Origin: Rhizobium sp. PP-CC-3A-592
Lineage (GTDB): Bacteria > Pseudomonadota > Alphaproteobacteria > Rhizobiales > Rhizobiaceae
Direction: 5' to 3'
NCBI RefSeq assembly: GCF_003217095.1
Contig: NZ_QJSR01000001.1
Location: 1,340,009-1,404,008, forward strand
DNA: 64,000 bases
Shown here: in pieces, positions 56,457-64,000 of the stretch
How positions within the stretch are numbered: position 1 is the stretch's first letter
How the letters are laid out: every line of letters starts with the position of its first letter
The notes under the pieces: generated by a model
What the model saw: the letters and a program-made list of their open reading frames with translations, nothing else
Told to the model about the DNA's origin: nothing
Database searches by the model: none
Made by a program: the position numbers and the translations under genes

Positions 56457-56551
56457 AAAGACAACGAATACAAGGCTTTGTCTAAGGTGTCGTGAAATCT
56501 TCAAAATCGCTGTTGACACCGGACGCCCGGCCTTTTACATCCCCGCTCGTC

Positions 56552-56638
56552 GCCCAGATGGCGGAATTGGTAGACGCGCCAGCTTCAGGTGCTGGTACCC
56601 GAAAGGGTGTGGAGGTTCGAGTCCTCTTCTGGGCACCA
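56552..56638 (+). tRNA. tRNA-Leu (anticodon CAG)
   Basis: An 87-base tRNA with acceptor arms GCCCAGA and TCTGGGC, an encoded 3' CCA, a long variable arm (type II) and the TTCGAGTCC T-loop. The anticodon stem CCAGC/GCTGG encloses TTCAGGT, giving anticodon CAG (56586-56588) for CUG leucine. Confidence 0.95.
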
Positions 56639-56992
56639 AATTCCCAAAGACCACCCATAAAGCCCTGCTTACGCAGGGCTTTTGGCGTTCTGGGACACTG
56701 TTGGCGACAGCGCCGCCTTGAGCGATCGACGTGCTGTAGGTGCATCGAGCTCATCCAGGGACGTCGGTCTGAGAGAACGCCTCCGGTCTGCCCGAAGGCC
56801 TGCAAAGCGTCGTTGGAACGCCGCTTCCGAACCGCCCTCACAAAACCCTTACTTTTCATCGTGCAGAAGTCACGCTTCTCAGGAGGCGAGATTTCGCATC
56901 TTCTTGAACATGTTTCCATGATTCGCGGCGCGTCCGTTTTGCACCTCGGAGGGAACGCGTCGAGCTTATGATCAAGCGAAGGGGGTGTCGTG
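56639..56992. other. Region between tRNA-Leu and small gene
   Basis: 354 bases. It begins with the tRNA terminator and otherwise shows no gene with a ribosome-binding site. Open frames crossing the tRNA are not credible. No att-like repeat of the tRNA 3' end was seen nearby. Confidence 0.5.
56659..56683 (+). terminator. Terminator of tRNA-Leu
   Basis: AAGCCCTGC pairs with GCAGGGCTT around TTAC and is followed by TT, 20 bases after the CCA end. Confidence 0.85.
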
Positions 56993-57196
56993 ATGGGGAA
57001 GAACGATAACGTTGAAAACTGGGCCGTGCTGCGGGCGCAGCAGATCCTGATGCGGGAAGGCATGGACCTTGCCGTATCGGCACGCGATCCGAATACGGGG
57101 GCGGTTCGCGCGAAGGGCAAGCTTCTGGCCATGGCGATCGCCGCATCGCTGATGGAGGCGTCCGCCGCCTCCGTGCGGGCGGAGGCGGCCTCCTAA
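56993..57196 (+). CDS. Small hypothetical protein (67 aa)
   Basis: A 67-residue protein of unknown family. The ATG at 56993 lies 7 bases after a G-rich ribosome-binding sequence (AAGGGGG). The product is mostly helical in composition: ENWAVLRAQQILMREGMDLAVSAR, a GAVRAKGK turn, then LLAMAIAASLMEASAASVRAEAAS. No membrane segment or cysteine. It ends right at the left arm of an intergenic palindrome. Confidence 0.55.
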   Translation: MGKNDNVENWAVLRAQQILMREGMDLAVSARDPNTGAVRAKGKLLAMAIAASLMEASAASVRAEAAS

Positions 57197-57236
57197 AGCG
57201 TGTCGCGATCTTTTCAGATTCGCTTGGCACGCTTTA
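57194..57236. repeat. Inverted repeat after the 67-aa gene
   Basis: TAAAGCGTG (57194-57202) pairs with CACGCTTTA (57228-57236); it begins inside the stop codon of the small gene. It resembles the AAAGCGTGTCG... palindromes common between rhizobial genes and may act as a terminator. Confidence 0.6.
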
Positions 57237-57252
57237 CGTTTTTGTTTTTACC

Positions 57253-57298
57253 CATGTCGTTATCGCAAAACCTCGGAGCGTTTTTGCGCGACATGCAC
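57253..57298. repeat. Palindromic intergenic repeat, copy 1 (RIME-like)
   Basis: CATGTCG...GCAAAAC on the left pairs with GTTTTTGC...CGACATG on the right. The layout CATGTCG-N-CAAAACC-loop-TTTTGC-GCGACATGC is that of the short palindromic repeats scattered through Rhizobium and Agrobacterium genomes. Confidence 0.65.
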
Positions 57299-57368
57299 TA
57301 GATCTAGCGATGTCGAGACCGGCATCATGCAGCTACAGTCCGCCCTCCTGCAGAGGAAGGGAGCCTTC

Positions 57369-57596
57369 ATGTCGTTTCTATCGGATATGGCGCTCGAGCA
57401 GACGGAGATCGATGTCGTCTATCGGGCGCTTACGCTCTGGTGTCAGGAAATCGGCGCGCCCATCGACAGCGCGGACGGCCGCGATGTCGCGACCGTGCTG
57501 CTCGCTCTCTACAAGACAGGCCATACGAGCGAGACGGCGCTGCTGGCGGCGATGCGCAGGATCAATCCCGAGGCACCGATCCCTGCATCTCCTTAA
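57369..57596 (+). CDS. Small hypothetical protein (75 aa)
   Basis: A 75-residue acidic soluble protein of unknown family, starting MSFLSDMALEQTEIDVVYRALTLW. The ATG at 57369 is preceded by GGGAG at 5 bases; the frame is open a little further upstream. The central segment DSADGRDVATVLLALYKTGHTSETALLAAMR looks like a compact helical domain. It lies between two copies of a palindromic repeat, the second starting at its stop codon. Confidence 0.6.
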   Translation: MSFLSDMALEQTEIDVVYRALTLWCQEIGAPIDSADGRDVATVLLALYKTGHTSETALLAAMRRINPEAPIPASP

Positions 57597-57643
57597 AGCA
57601 TGTCGGACTCCCGAAGCCGCGGTACAGTTTCGGGCGACATGCC
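57596..57643. repeat. Palindromic intergenic repeat, copy 2 (RIME-like)
   Basis: AAAGCATGTCG then CCGAA on the left pairs with TTCGG and GCGACATGC on the right. Same outer arms as copy 1 (CATGTCG / CGACATG) but a different loop, as expected for a dispersed family. It fills the space between the 75-residue gene and the dehydrogenase stop. Confidence 0.65.
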
Positions 57644-58675
57644 TCAGTTATTGGTGACAGGCTTGGAGCGCATGCGCGACACGGTCTCGCGTTCCGCGCG
57701 CTTGCAGCGCATGGGCGGCAGTCCGCGATCCATCAGGTCCATATCCTCCAGCACCATGTCGCCCATTTTCTTGAACGCGCTGTCGAGGGCCCCTGCCCGG
57801 TGCGCGGACCGCAGGAAGCCGGGCAGGCTGCGGACCTTGTGGTCGAGCGGCAGCGGCTCTTCCGGGAAGACATCGCTGGCAGCAAAGATGTGGCCCGCCT
57901 CGACGGCGGCCATCAGATCGTCGAAATCCACCACATTGGCGCGGCTCAGCAGAATGAAAGCGGCGCCCTTTTTCATCTTTGCAAAGGCCTGAGCATCGAG
58001 GAAATTCTGGTTCTCGCTGGTCACGGCCGCCACGACGAAAATGAAATCACTCTCGGACAGCACGGTGTCGAGATCCGCCGGAATGACGCCGTTGTCCTTC
58101 AGGATCGAAGCGGGCAGCCAGGGGTCGAACACGCGCGTGACCGTCCGGAAGCCGGTGAGAACGCGGTTCAGCGCCTTGCCGAGATCGCCGAAGCCGATGA
58201 TGCCGACGTTGGAGCCGCTGAGAAGCCTTGCCGTCCGGTTGCCGTCTCCACCCCAGAGCTCACGCCCCTGGCGGAAATCGAGATCGGCGTCGACAAGCCC
58301 GCGCGCGATCCCGAGTGCCATGGCGAGGCCCATTTCCGCGACCGGCTCGGCAAACACCTGCCCGGTTGTGACGACATGGATGCCGCGCTCGAACAGCACA
58401 TCATAGGGCATGTTGTTGATCAGGTTGCTTTCCACGTTGAGGACGCAGCGCAGCTCCGGCATGCGTGCAAGCGTCGCGGAATCGAGCGGCGGCTGGCCGA
58501 GCACGTAGCGCGCTGTCCCCAGAATATCACCGTCCAGGCTTGCGACCGTATCGGCCTCCACCTCCACGACCCGGTATCGGTCGTGCAAGACGCCGAGGGC
58601 TTCCGGCGTGAAAATCAGATCGAGCGTTCGCGGCTCGGGCGCGCTGATCACCAGCGGCTTTTCGTTTTCGGACAT
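57644..58675 (-). CDS. D-isomer-specific 2-hydroxyacid dehydrogenase family protein
   Basis: A 343-residue NAD-dependent oxidoreductase. The Rossmann loop GIIGFGDLG is at 158-166 within the inserted dinucleotide domain. The catalytic residues appear as R245 (SRANVV), E272 (FPEEPLP) and H292 (AHRAGAL). The family reduces 2-oxoacids or oxidises D-2-hydroxyacids; the substrate is unknown. The ATG at 58675 has GGGAGG 7 bases upstream and is preferred over an ATG two codons earlier. Confidence 0.9.
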   Translation of the reverse strand: MSENEKPLVISAPEPRTLDLIFTPEALGVLHDRYRVVEVEADTVASLDGDILGTARYVLGQPPLDSATLARMPELRCVLNVESNLINNMPYDVLFERGIHVVTTGQVFAEPVAEMGLAMALGIARGLVDADLDFRQGRELWGGDGNRTARLLSGSNVGIIGFGDLGKALNRVLTGFRTVTRVFDPWLPASILKDNGVIPADLDTVLSESDFIFVVAAVTSENQNFLDAQAFAKMKKGAAFILLSRANVVDFDDLMAAVEAGHIFAASDVFPEEPLPLDHKVRSLPGFLRSAHRAGALDSAFKKMGDMVLEDMDLMDRGLPPMRCKRAERETVSRMRSKPVTNN

Positions 58676-58804
58676 TCGCATTCCTCCCGCATCCTTCCAG
58701 CCATATCCCACAGAGCGGAGACATGGCCCTCTGCTCCAACCTCTCGCGATTGAAGACGGTCTTCAGTACCAGACGGAACGCGTGCAGGACATCCGGAGGT
58801 TACG

Positions 58805-59137
58805 TCAATAATTGAAGCCGCGAAGCTGCCGATAGTTCGATGGTGGCAGGCGGGGAGAAACGAACTCGGGGCCGCCATCGCGGCTGCAGACATTGACCGT
58901 GTGGTAGCGCGGCCCACGATTGGGCAGAATATTGCCCTGCGCGCGGTCGATGAGGGCCTGCTCGCAGCGCAGATTGCTGCTGGTGCCGATCGGATCCAGC
59001 GGCACGACGCCGGGCAGGCTGTCGAACGTCGCGACCGGCTGTTGCGGTTGTGCAGCAACCGGCATCGTCATCGCGCCCAGCGCCGCCAGGATGCCGAGAA
59101 GGACGATCGACCCGTTCCGCATGCTCGTTCGTCCCAT
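58805..59137 (-). CDS. Exported small hypothetical protein (110 aa)
   Basis: A 110-residue protein of unknown family. The N-terminus (VLLGILAALGAMTMPVAAQP) is a clear signal peptide cut near residue 29. The mature part has two cysteines (NLRCEQALIDRAQG and VNVCSRDGG) likely to form a disulfide, and ends in a Pro/Arg/Tyr-rich tail. An alternative ATG five codons downstream gives the same mature protein. The gene is divergent from the RNase D gene. Confidence 0.7.
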   Translation of the reverse strand: MGRTSMRNGSIVLLGILAALGAMTMPVAAQPQQPVATFDSLPGVVPLDPIGTSSNLRCEQALIDRAQGNILPNRGPRYHTVNVCSRDGGPEFVSPRLPPSNYRQLRGFNY

Positions 59138-59318
59138 GGCTCACGCCCCACTTTCGCCCATCACCTAGTCTTTGAGCGAACGCTATCGCATCGAAGCCGG
59201 TTCCGCGTTATACCGCCTGCGCTTTCCACCGGTCGAGGGCAACACTGTCGTGACAGCCCTGGCCGCCGATGTGGCCGGCAGCCTGCCCATCGGGCAGGAT
59301 GATGATGTGGGGAATTTC

Positions 59319-59945
59319 ATGCCGAATACAATACGGTTTCACGAAGGTGATATCGCCGCTGAAGATGCTGCCCGCTACAATGGTGCGATCGCGGTCGATA
59401 CCGAGACGCTCGGCCTCGTGCCGCGTCGCGATCGGCTCTGCCTCGTGCAGCTTTCGCCGGGCGACGGGACGGCCGATATCGTGCAGATCGCGGCAGGGCA
59501 GACGTCGGCGCCCAATCTCGTGAGAATGCTCGCCGATCCCGCGCGGCAGAAGATTTTCCATTACGGCCGTTTCGATATCGCCGTGCTCTTCCACACCTTC
59601 GGCGTCACCACGACGCCGGTGTTCTGTACGAAGATCGCCTCGCGCCTCGCCCGCACCTATACGGACCGCCATGGCCTGAAGGACAATCTGAAGGAAATGC
59701 TGGAGATCGACATCTCCAAGCAACAGCAGTCGTCCGACTGGGCCGCACCGACCCTGACGCCGGCACAGCTGGACTACGCCGCCTCCGACGTGCTGCACCT
59801 GCATGCGCTGCGCGACACGCTGAACCAGCGCCTGATGCGCGACGGGCGGATCGACCACGCGGAAGCATGTTTCGCCTTCCTGCCCACCCGCGCGAAACTC
59901 GACCTGCTCGGCTGGAACGACACGGATATTTTCGCGCACAGCTGA
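59319..59945 (+). CDS. RNase D-family 3'-5' exonuclease
   Basis: A 208-residue DnaQ-like exonuclease consisting of the catalytic domain only, without the HRDC domains of E. coli RNase D (375 residues). Catalytic residues: D27 and E29 in AVDTETLG, D86 in HYGRFD, and Y153/D157 in YAASDV (DEDDy type). KDNLKEMLEIDISK is also typical. It probably trims 3' ends of tRNA or other small RNAs. GGGGA precedes the ATG; in-frame upstream codons to 59172 are unlikely to be translated. Confidence 0.9.
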   Translation: MPNTIRFHEGDIAAEDAARYNGAIAVDTETLGLVPRRDRLCLVQLSPGDGTADIVQIAAGQTSAPNLVRMLADPARQKIFHYGRFDIAVLFHTFGVTTTPVFCTKIASRLARTYTDRHGLKDNLKEMLEIDISKQQQSSDWAAPTLTPAQLDYAASDVLHLHALRDTLNQRLMRDGRIDHAEACFAFLPTRAKLDLLGWNDTDIFAHS

Positions 59946-60004
59946 GCGGGTGTCGTTATGTCCGTGGTGGCTTTTGCACCGCCCGGCGCGGCGATGGCTT
60001 GACG

Positions 60005-61387
60005 TCACCGTGCCTGCGCACGGACCTCCTCGAACGACCAGTCCTTCAGCAGGCGGCCGTCCTGCCAGACGGGCCGCAGGTGGTTTTCGCGGCCGGCCAG
60101 CGCATCGAGCCGCACGGCCTCGAGGCCTGCCATTCCGGAAACGACGGCCTGGCGACCGGCTTTCGAGGCTTTGACGTTCATCGTGGCCGGGCGCTTCCAC
60201 ACATCGTGCCAGCGGCCGCTCGTGTCCTGTCGCGCATTGGCCTTCATGGCGAAGGCATAGGTATCGCGGTTGACCTTCTGGAGGATGCCGCCGCCCATGG
60301 CGAAGGTCATGTTCTCCGCCGAGTAGCCGAACGCCTCCAGCCGGTTCAGGATCTGGTTCATGTCGGCCAGCGTAATGCCGTCGCCCTGAATCACCCGGAC
60401 GCACCGGTCGAGAACCTTGAACCCCTTGCGATTCTGGGTCGCGCCGAAGCGGTAGTCGAGCTGCTGTACCACCTGCACCGGCGTTTCGATCGGATCGCCG
60501 CTGTCGGGGCGGATATAGACGGTGGCGCCAGCGGCCTTGACCGTGTCGCGCAACTGCTTGCCCCAGATGAAGGAAACCGCCTGATTGATGTCGTAGCTGT
60601 CGGACACCACGGCGAAGGCGCCGGAGGGTGCGAAGCGGGAGACCATGTTGGCATAGGCATCCGCTTCGCGGTCGCCGCCCCAGGCGGTCATGGTCGAGTG
60701 CTCGGAGGCGGGCATGGAGCGCCCGGCCATGGCTGCGCCGTAGCAGCGGCGTGCCGTGAGGACGCCGGACAGCGTGTCGGTGCCCGTAAAGTGGACGAGA
60801 TGGGCGGCACCGCCGATGCCGGCCTGCTCGAAGGCGCCGACGCCGCGGGCGCCGTAATCGAGCAAGCGCGATGGCAGCAGCAGCTCGGGCTCGTCGGCGG
60901 TGCGCTCCAGCGCGTCGCGCAGCGCCAGCTTGACCTTGCGGACATTGCTGGCCACCGAGGAGGGATACCAGACGGCGCGCAGCAGGGCCGTCTCGATATG
61001 CGATGTCAGCCACCAGCAGGCAGGATCCGTGTTGACGACCTGAACCAACGGCACGCCCCGGCGCGTCAGGGTGCCCTCCGGCAGCGCCTCGATCCTCAGC
61101 GGCAGGTAGCCGCCATGCGCGTTGACGATATGCGTCCAGCCGGCGCGGTCGAACGGCAGGCCGTGCGCCTGCGCGACCTCCTCGGCCTCGGCAACGTCGC
61201 TCATGGTCACCGGGCGGCTCAGCACATCCTTCAGGAAGATCTGAAGACCGAAGAACACCACGTCGATAAGATCGCTCCCGCCGCGCGTTTCGATGTAGGA
61301 TGAAATTGCGGCTGTTTCCGGCGGATATTGCAGGAAATGGCTGAGCTTGTAGCTGTCGGTGTTGAGGATAAGATTTGCCCAGTTCAT
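60005..61387 (-). CDS. nadV: Nicotinamide phosphoribosyltransferase
   Basis: A 460-residue NAMPT/NadV enzyme that makes NMN from nicotinamide and PRPP, a one-step salvage route to NAD. Signature segments are NTDSYKLSHFLQYP at the N-terminus, SRLLDYGARGVGAFEQA, HFTGTDTLSGV, MPASEHSTMTAWGG (active-site histidine), SDSYDI and RPDSGDPIETP. The last matches NAMPT rather than PncB. GGAAGG lies before the ATG at 61387. Converges on the RNase D gene with a 59-base gap. Confidence 0.93.
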   Translation of the reverse strand: MNWANLILNTDSYKLSHFLQYPPETAAISSYIETRGGSDLIDVVFFGLQIFLKDVLSRPVTMSDVAEAEEVAQAHGLPFDRAGWTHIVNAHGGYLPLRIEALPEGTLTRRGVPLVQVVNTDPACWWLTSHIETALLRAVWYPSSVASNVRKVKLALRDALERTADEPELLLPSRLLDYGARGVGAFEQAGIGGAAHLVHFTGTDTLSGVLTARRCYGAAMAGRSMPASEHSTMTAWGGDREADAYANMVSRFAPSGAFAVVSDSYDINQAVSFIWGKQLRDTVKAAGATVYIRPDSGDPIETPVQVVQQLDYRFGATQNRKGFKVLDRCVRVIQGDGITLADMNQILNRLEAFGYSAENMTFAMGGGILQKVNRDTYAFAMKANARQDTSGRWHDVWKRPATMNVKASKAGRQAVVSGMAGLEAVRLDALAGRENHLRPVWQDGRLLKDWSFEEVRAQAR

Positions 61388-61672
61388 GGCGTTCGGCCTT
61401 CCGTCCATCGCGCGGCATGTGATCCGCAGTCCGGTAACGATATCGTAACCATGTTGCGCTAATCTGGAGACATTCATGCCAAGCCGGCTCTTTTCCCGGC
61501 ACGTGCTGCCTCCAGGTGTATCCTGTCGGGCATGCGCATGACGCGCCCATCGACATCATGACGCCGGCACTTTTGCCGCACCTGAACCCGCCGGCCGGCA
61601 GGGCACACCGTTCCCTGCGTCGCTTCTCAGCAACTGCACCCGGCCGTGGCCGGATTATGGACGGAGACTGCC

Positions 61673-64000
61673 ATGCAGACATCGGCCGCCATTTCCCGGA
61701 GTGCCGCCGCAGCGTTGACCGATGGCGGTACGGCAAAGGACCGGCACGCGCTGCCGTCTGCGGCAACGAAGCGGTTCGATGCCATCCTCCATGTCATCGA
61801 GATCGTGCTGCGCGACATGGCGAATGCCGATCCGGCAACCCGCGTTGCGCTGGCGCGCCTGACCGAAGCCCTTGCCCGGATCGTCGATTTTCCGCCGCAG
61901 CCGCAGGAGAGCCTGCGCGACTTCACGCGCCGGTTGGCCGCCCATATGGACGTTCTGCCGTCCGCTGCCCGTGCGCTGCTCGAAAAGCAGCTCAACCAGC
62001 AACCGCTCCTCGCGGCCCTGAAGATGCTGGTGGAAACGCTGCGGCCGGCGCTGACGCTCGATCTGCGGATCGACCTGCCGCTGACGCGCGACGGTCGCTG
62101 GCATCCCGATCCCGTCTCCGCCCTCTTCCCGGACGAGGATGAGCAGCCTGTCTTCCGCCAGCCGACCATCCAGGCGCCGCTCCCGACCCGCATGGCCTTC
62201 TCGCAGGCGCCCGGCGTCGCGCCCGGTGCGCCGCATCTGCAGCAGGCATTGGGGCAGGCCTTCTCTCCCGAGACGACGGCGCGGGCGCCCGCTGCCCCTC
62301 CGTCCAGCGCCATCCCGCAGACCGCAGACGAACCCGTGCCGCCATTGCGGGAAGTCGCAGCGTTCCTCGCCTCCGACGCCCACGCGCTCGCACAGGCCGT
62401 GGCCATCGCCAGGGGATATGCCGTCGATGTCCGGCTCGACCTCATTACGGATCATCCGCCGGCCGAAGTCGATCCGTCCGGTGCGGATATGGCTGTGGCC
62501 GATGTGGAAACGGGTAATACCGGATCGCCGCCGGAGATCGGGGATGACGAAACAACCAACGCGCGCCTGACCGCCGTCGCGATGCCGGAAGAGACGCCCG
62601 AACTGCCGAGGCCCCTCGTACCCGAGCGCCGTTCTGTGTCACCTGACATCGCAGCCGCCGCGGACATGCAGCCTGCAACGGAAGACCAGCCACACCGCGC
62701 GGCGCCTGCGGCTTCCTTGCCCGCCACGTCCACGACAAGCGATGTGATCTCCGAGGGTGAGGCACCCGTTCTCGCAAGGCATGGCATTGCCAATGTCGGC
62801 AGGCAGACGCCGACAGGGGCTGAAGCGGCAACCGCCCTTCTGCAACCGGATGAGACCGGCACGGGCGAGCAGATGGTGTCCCTTTCGCTGCGTCCGATAT
62901 CTCAAACCGATCCGCTAACCAGGGGCTCCATGGCGGTGCCGGCCCTGCCGACGACCGGAGCCGACGAAGCGCGGGCGGCGGCACACCCCACCACGCCGTC
63001 CGCGGTTCACGCGTCCGCACCGCAGGCGTCTTCCGGGTCGCAACACACGCTCCGCAGCACGACGCCGATACCGATGGATCAGACGGCCGCTGCTTCGCCA
63101 CCCCCCGTGCAAGACGGTGAACCTGCACCGAAGACGGTGCCGGCTCCCGCGACGGCAAACCGCCTGGCCCCGCAACAGGCAGATAATAAGCCGCGTCCCT
63201 CAGGACTTCGTCCCATCGAGGAGACGATCACCTTTCGGGGTCGCCCGATCGTATCCGACATGCCTGCTGCACGTTCGCAACAGGAAGGCGGATCGCCTTC
63301 CACGTCGCCATCGGCCGGAGACATTCCGGACCGTTCAGCCGTGGCGGAGCATAACGGGCAACGGGTGCGACGAACCGATGCCTCCCTTGATGAGGATCGC
63401 AGCGGGAGCGCGCTTCGTTCGACCGAATCTGGTGCCCGAGGGCTCGATCATCTCCTGCCCAAAGTCGAAATCGCCCTGATGACGACGGGTGTCCGCGAGG
63501 TCGCGAATACGATCGGGCAACTCGATGAATGGGAGACGCTGTTCTACATGCTGTCCGGCAGCCTCGGCGAGACCTCCGAAGCGCCCGCACCGCAGGAGAC
63601 CCATGTCTCTCCAGAGAAACAGGACGAGACCACCGTTCCCCGTCCGTCCACACACCACGGCGTCGAGTCCGACCTGCTGACGGGCATCGACGAGGATCGC
63701 GCCACGCAGGCGCCTGCTCCTCAGCACCCGGGCGAAGATGCCCTTCCCGTGCCGCTTCTGGCGCGCGGAATGGAGGCCGTCATTGCCCGTGAAACGATCG
63801 GCTATCCCTTCGTGCCCTACCTCCCGGTCGCCGATGCCGGCAGTGTACAGGTCGAGGACGAAGAGCCTCGTCGCCAGCGCCGGGAGAACGAGGCGGGCTT
63901 TGCCGGGGGTGAGGATGGCGAGAGCGGCTCGTCCTCAGAGCATGACGAAGCGCCTGCAGCCGAACCGGCCGAAGAAGACGACGGCGAGCGTCACGACGCC
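61673..64000 (+). CDS. Very large acidic Pro/Ala-rich protein of unknown function (partial)
   Basis: An open frame of exactly 776 codons from ATG 61673 (GGAG 7 bases upstream) to the window end without a stop. I do not recognise it. Residues about 30-140 look folded and helical (FDAILHVIEIVLRDMANADPATRVALARLTEALARIVDF, then ARALLEKQLNQQPLLAALKMLVETLRPAL). The next 450 residues are low-complexity, rich in Pro, Ala, Thr, Glu and Asp and probably disordered. A short helical island follows near residues 595-630 (HLLPKVEIALMTTGVREVANTIGQLDEWETLFYML), then an acidic tail. No signal peptide or membrane segment is seen. A FliK-like secreted length-control protein is one possibility. Confidence 0.7.
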   Translation, partial: MQTSAAISRSAAAALTDGGTAKDRHALPSAATKRFDAILHVIEIVLRDMANADPATRVALARLTEALARIVDFPPQPQESLRDFTRRLAAHMDVLPSAARALLEKQLNQQPLLAALKMLVETLRPALTLDLRIDLPLTRDGRWHPDPVSALFPDEDEQPVFRQPTIQAPLPTRMAFSQAPGVAPGAPHLQQALGQAFSPETTARAPAAPPSSAIPQTADEPVPPLREVAAFLASDAHALAQAVAIARGYAVDVRLDLITDHPPAEVDPSGADMAVADVETGNTGSPPEIGDDETTNARLTAVAMPEETPELPRPLVPERRSVSPDIAAAADMQPATEDQPHRAAPAASLPATSTTSDVISEGEAPVLARHGIANVGRQTPTGAEAATALLQPDETGTGEQMVSLSLRPISQTDPLTRGSMAVPALPTTGADEARAAAHPTTPSAVHASAPQASSGSQHTLRSTTPIPMDQTAAASPPPVQDGEPAPKTVPAPATANRLAPQQADNKPRPSGLRPIEETITFRGRPIVSDMPAARSQQEGGSPSTSPSAGDIPDRSAVAEHNGQRVRRTDASLDEDRSGSALRSTESGARGLDHLLPKVEIALMTTGVREVANTIGQLDEWETLFYMLSGSLGETSEAPAPQETHVSPEKQDETTVPRPSTHHGVESDLLTGIDEDRATQAPAPQHPGEDALPVPLLARGMEAVIARETIGYPFVPYLPVADAGSVQVEDEEPRRQRRENEAGFAGGEDGESGSSSEHDEAPAAEPAEEDDGERHDA

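Noticed and set aside
56552-57643. Genomic island or integration site at tRNA-Leu
   Set aside because: No integrase, no repeat of the tRNA 3' end and no change in composition downstream; only two small genes and dispersed repeats.
59208-61766. 852-codon minus-strand frame across nadV and the RNase D gene
   Set aside because: It is a different frame over two recognisable enzymes on opposite strands; no motif supports it.
1-64000. CRISPR arrays, transposases, phage or toxin-antitoxin loci
   Set aside because: No regularly spaced repeats, transposase motifs or phage structural genes were seen on either strand.

Overview
The window is a gene-dense, high-GC stretch of core chromosome from an alphaproteobacterium, almost certainly of the Rhizobiales and most likely the Rhizobiaceae (Rhizobium/Agrobacterium/Sinorhizobium/Shinella type). 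The support is a PmtA-type phospholipid N-methyltransferase, the eryR-tpiA2-rpiB module, DUF982, DUF6074 and DUF1330 proteins, a Porin_2-family porin, a YlxR-L7Ae fusion between nusA and infB, and intergenic palindromes of the Rhizobium mosaic type. The genus cannot be fixed from sequence alone. I see no insertion sequence, phage, CRISPR array or obvious genomic island.

Layout. 1-7.5 kb: a truncated TetR regulator divergent from a small protein, pncB, the eryR-tpiA2-rpiB operon, a Zn/Cd/Pb-type P1B ATPase with a MerR-like operator, and a 2'-5' RNA ligase-like protein. 7.5-18.9 kb: a DUF6074 protein, ybaK, an ArsC-like protein, an M14-family deacylase, guaA, a nucleosidase/thioesterase pair, tspO, then a four-gene iron-uptake operon (imelysin, di-heme cytochrome, second imelysin, DUF1513) with an Irr-like box upstream. 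18.9-28.7 kb: rsmB, an RlpA-like protein behind an unusual AT-rich promoter region, the operon GST-queG-SDR, uppP, a 54-residue exported peptide, an NDUFA9-like SDR, DUF1330, pyrF, a degenerate histidine phosphatase and pmtA.

29-45.6 kb: a stand-alone DnaB-like ATPase converging on dnaN, then rsmI-yraN, BON and DUF982 proteins, an AEC transporter, a membrane cytochrome c, kdsB-pheA, a porin, nudC with a HIT protein, then SRP RNA-dnaX-ybaB, MOSC, recR and a lytic transglycosylase. 45.6-56.5 kb: an MFS exporter divergent from the rimP-nusA-ylxR-infB operon (with a terminator-like leader), DoxX, SelW-like, YqaA-like and a phosphohexomutase. 56.5-64 kb: tRNA-Leu(CAG), two small unknown proteins separated by palindromic repeats, a 2-hydroxyacid dehydrogenase, RNase D, nadV, and the first 776 codons of a very large, acidic, Pro/Ala-rich protein of unknown function that runs off the window.

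Most of this is housekeeping: replication (dnaN, dnaX, recR), translation and transcription (rimP, nusA, infB, rsmB, rsmI, queG), NAD salvage (pncB, nadV, nudC) and envelope work (uppP, kdsB, transglycosylases, porin). I did not find a convincing new multi-gene system. The least explained items are the right-edge giant protein, the DnaB-like ATPase beside dnaN, the rlpA promoter region with a CtrA-like site, and several small unannotated proteins.
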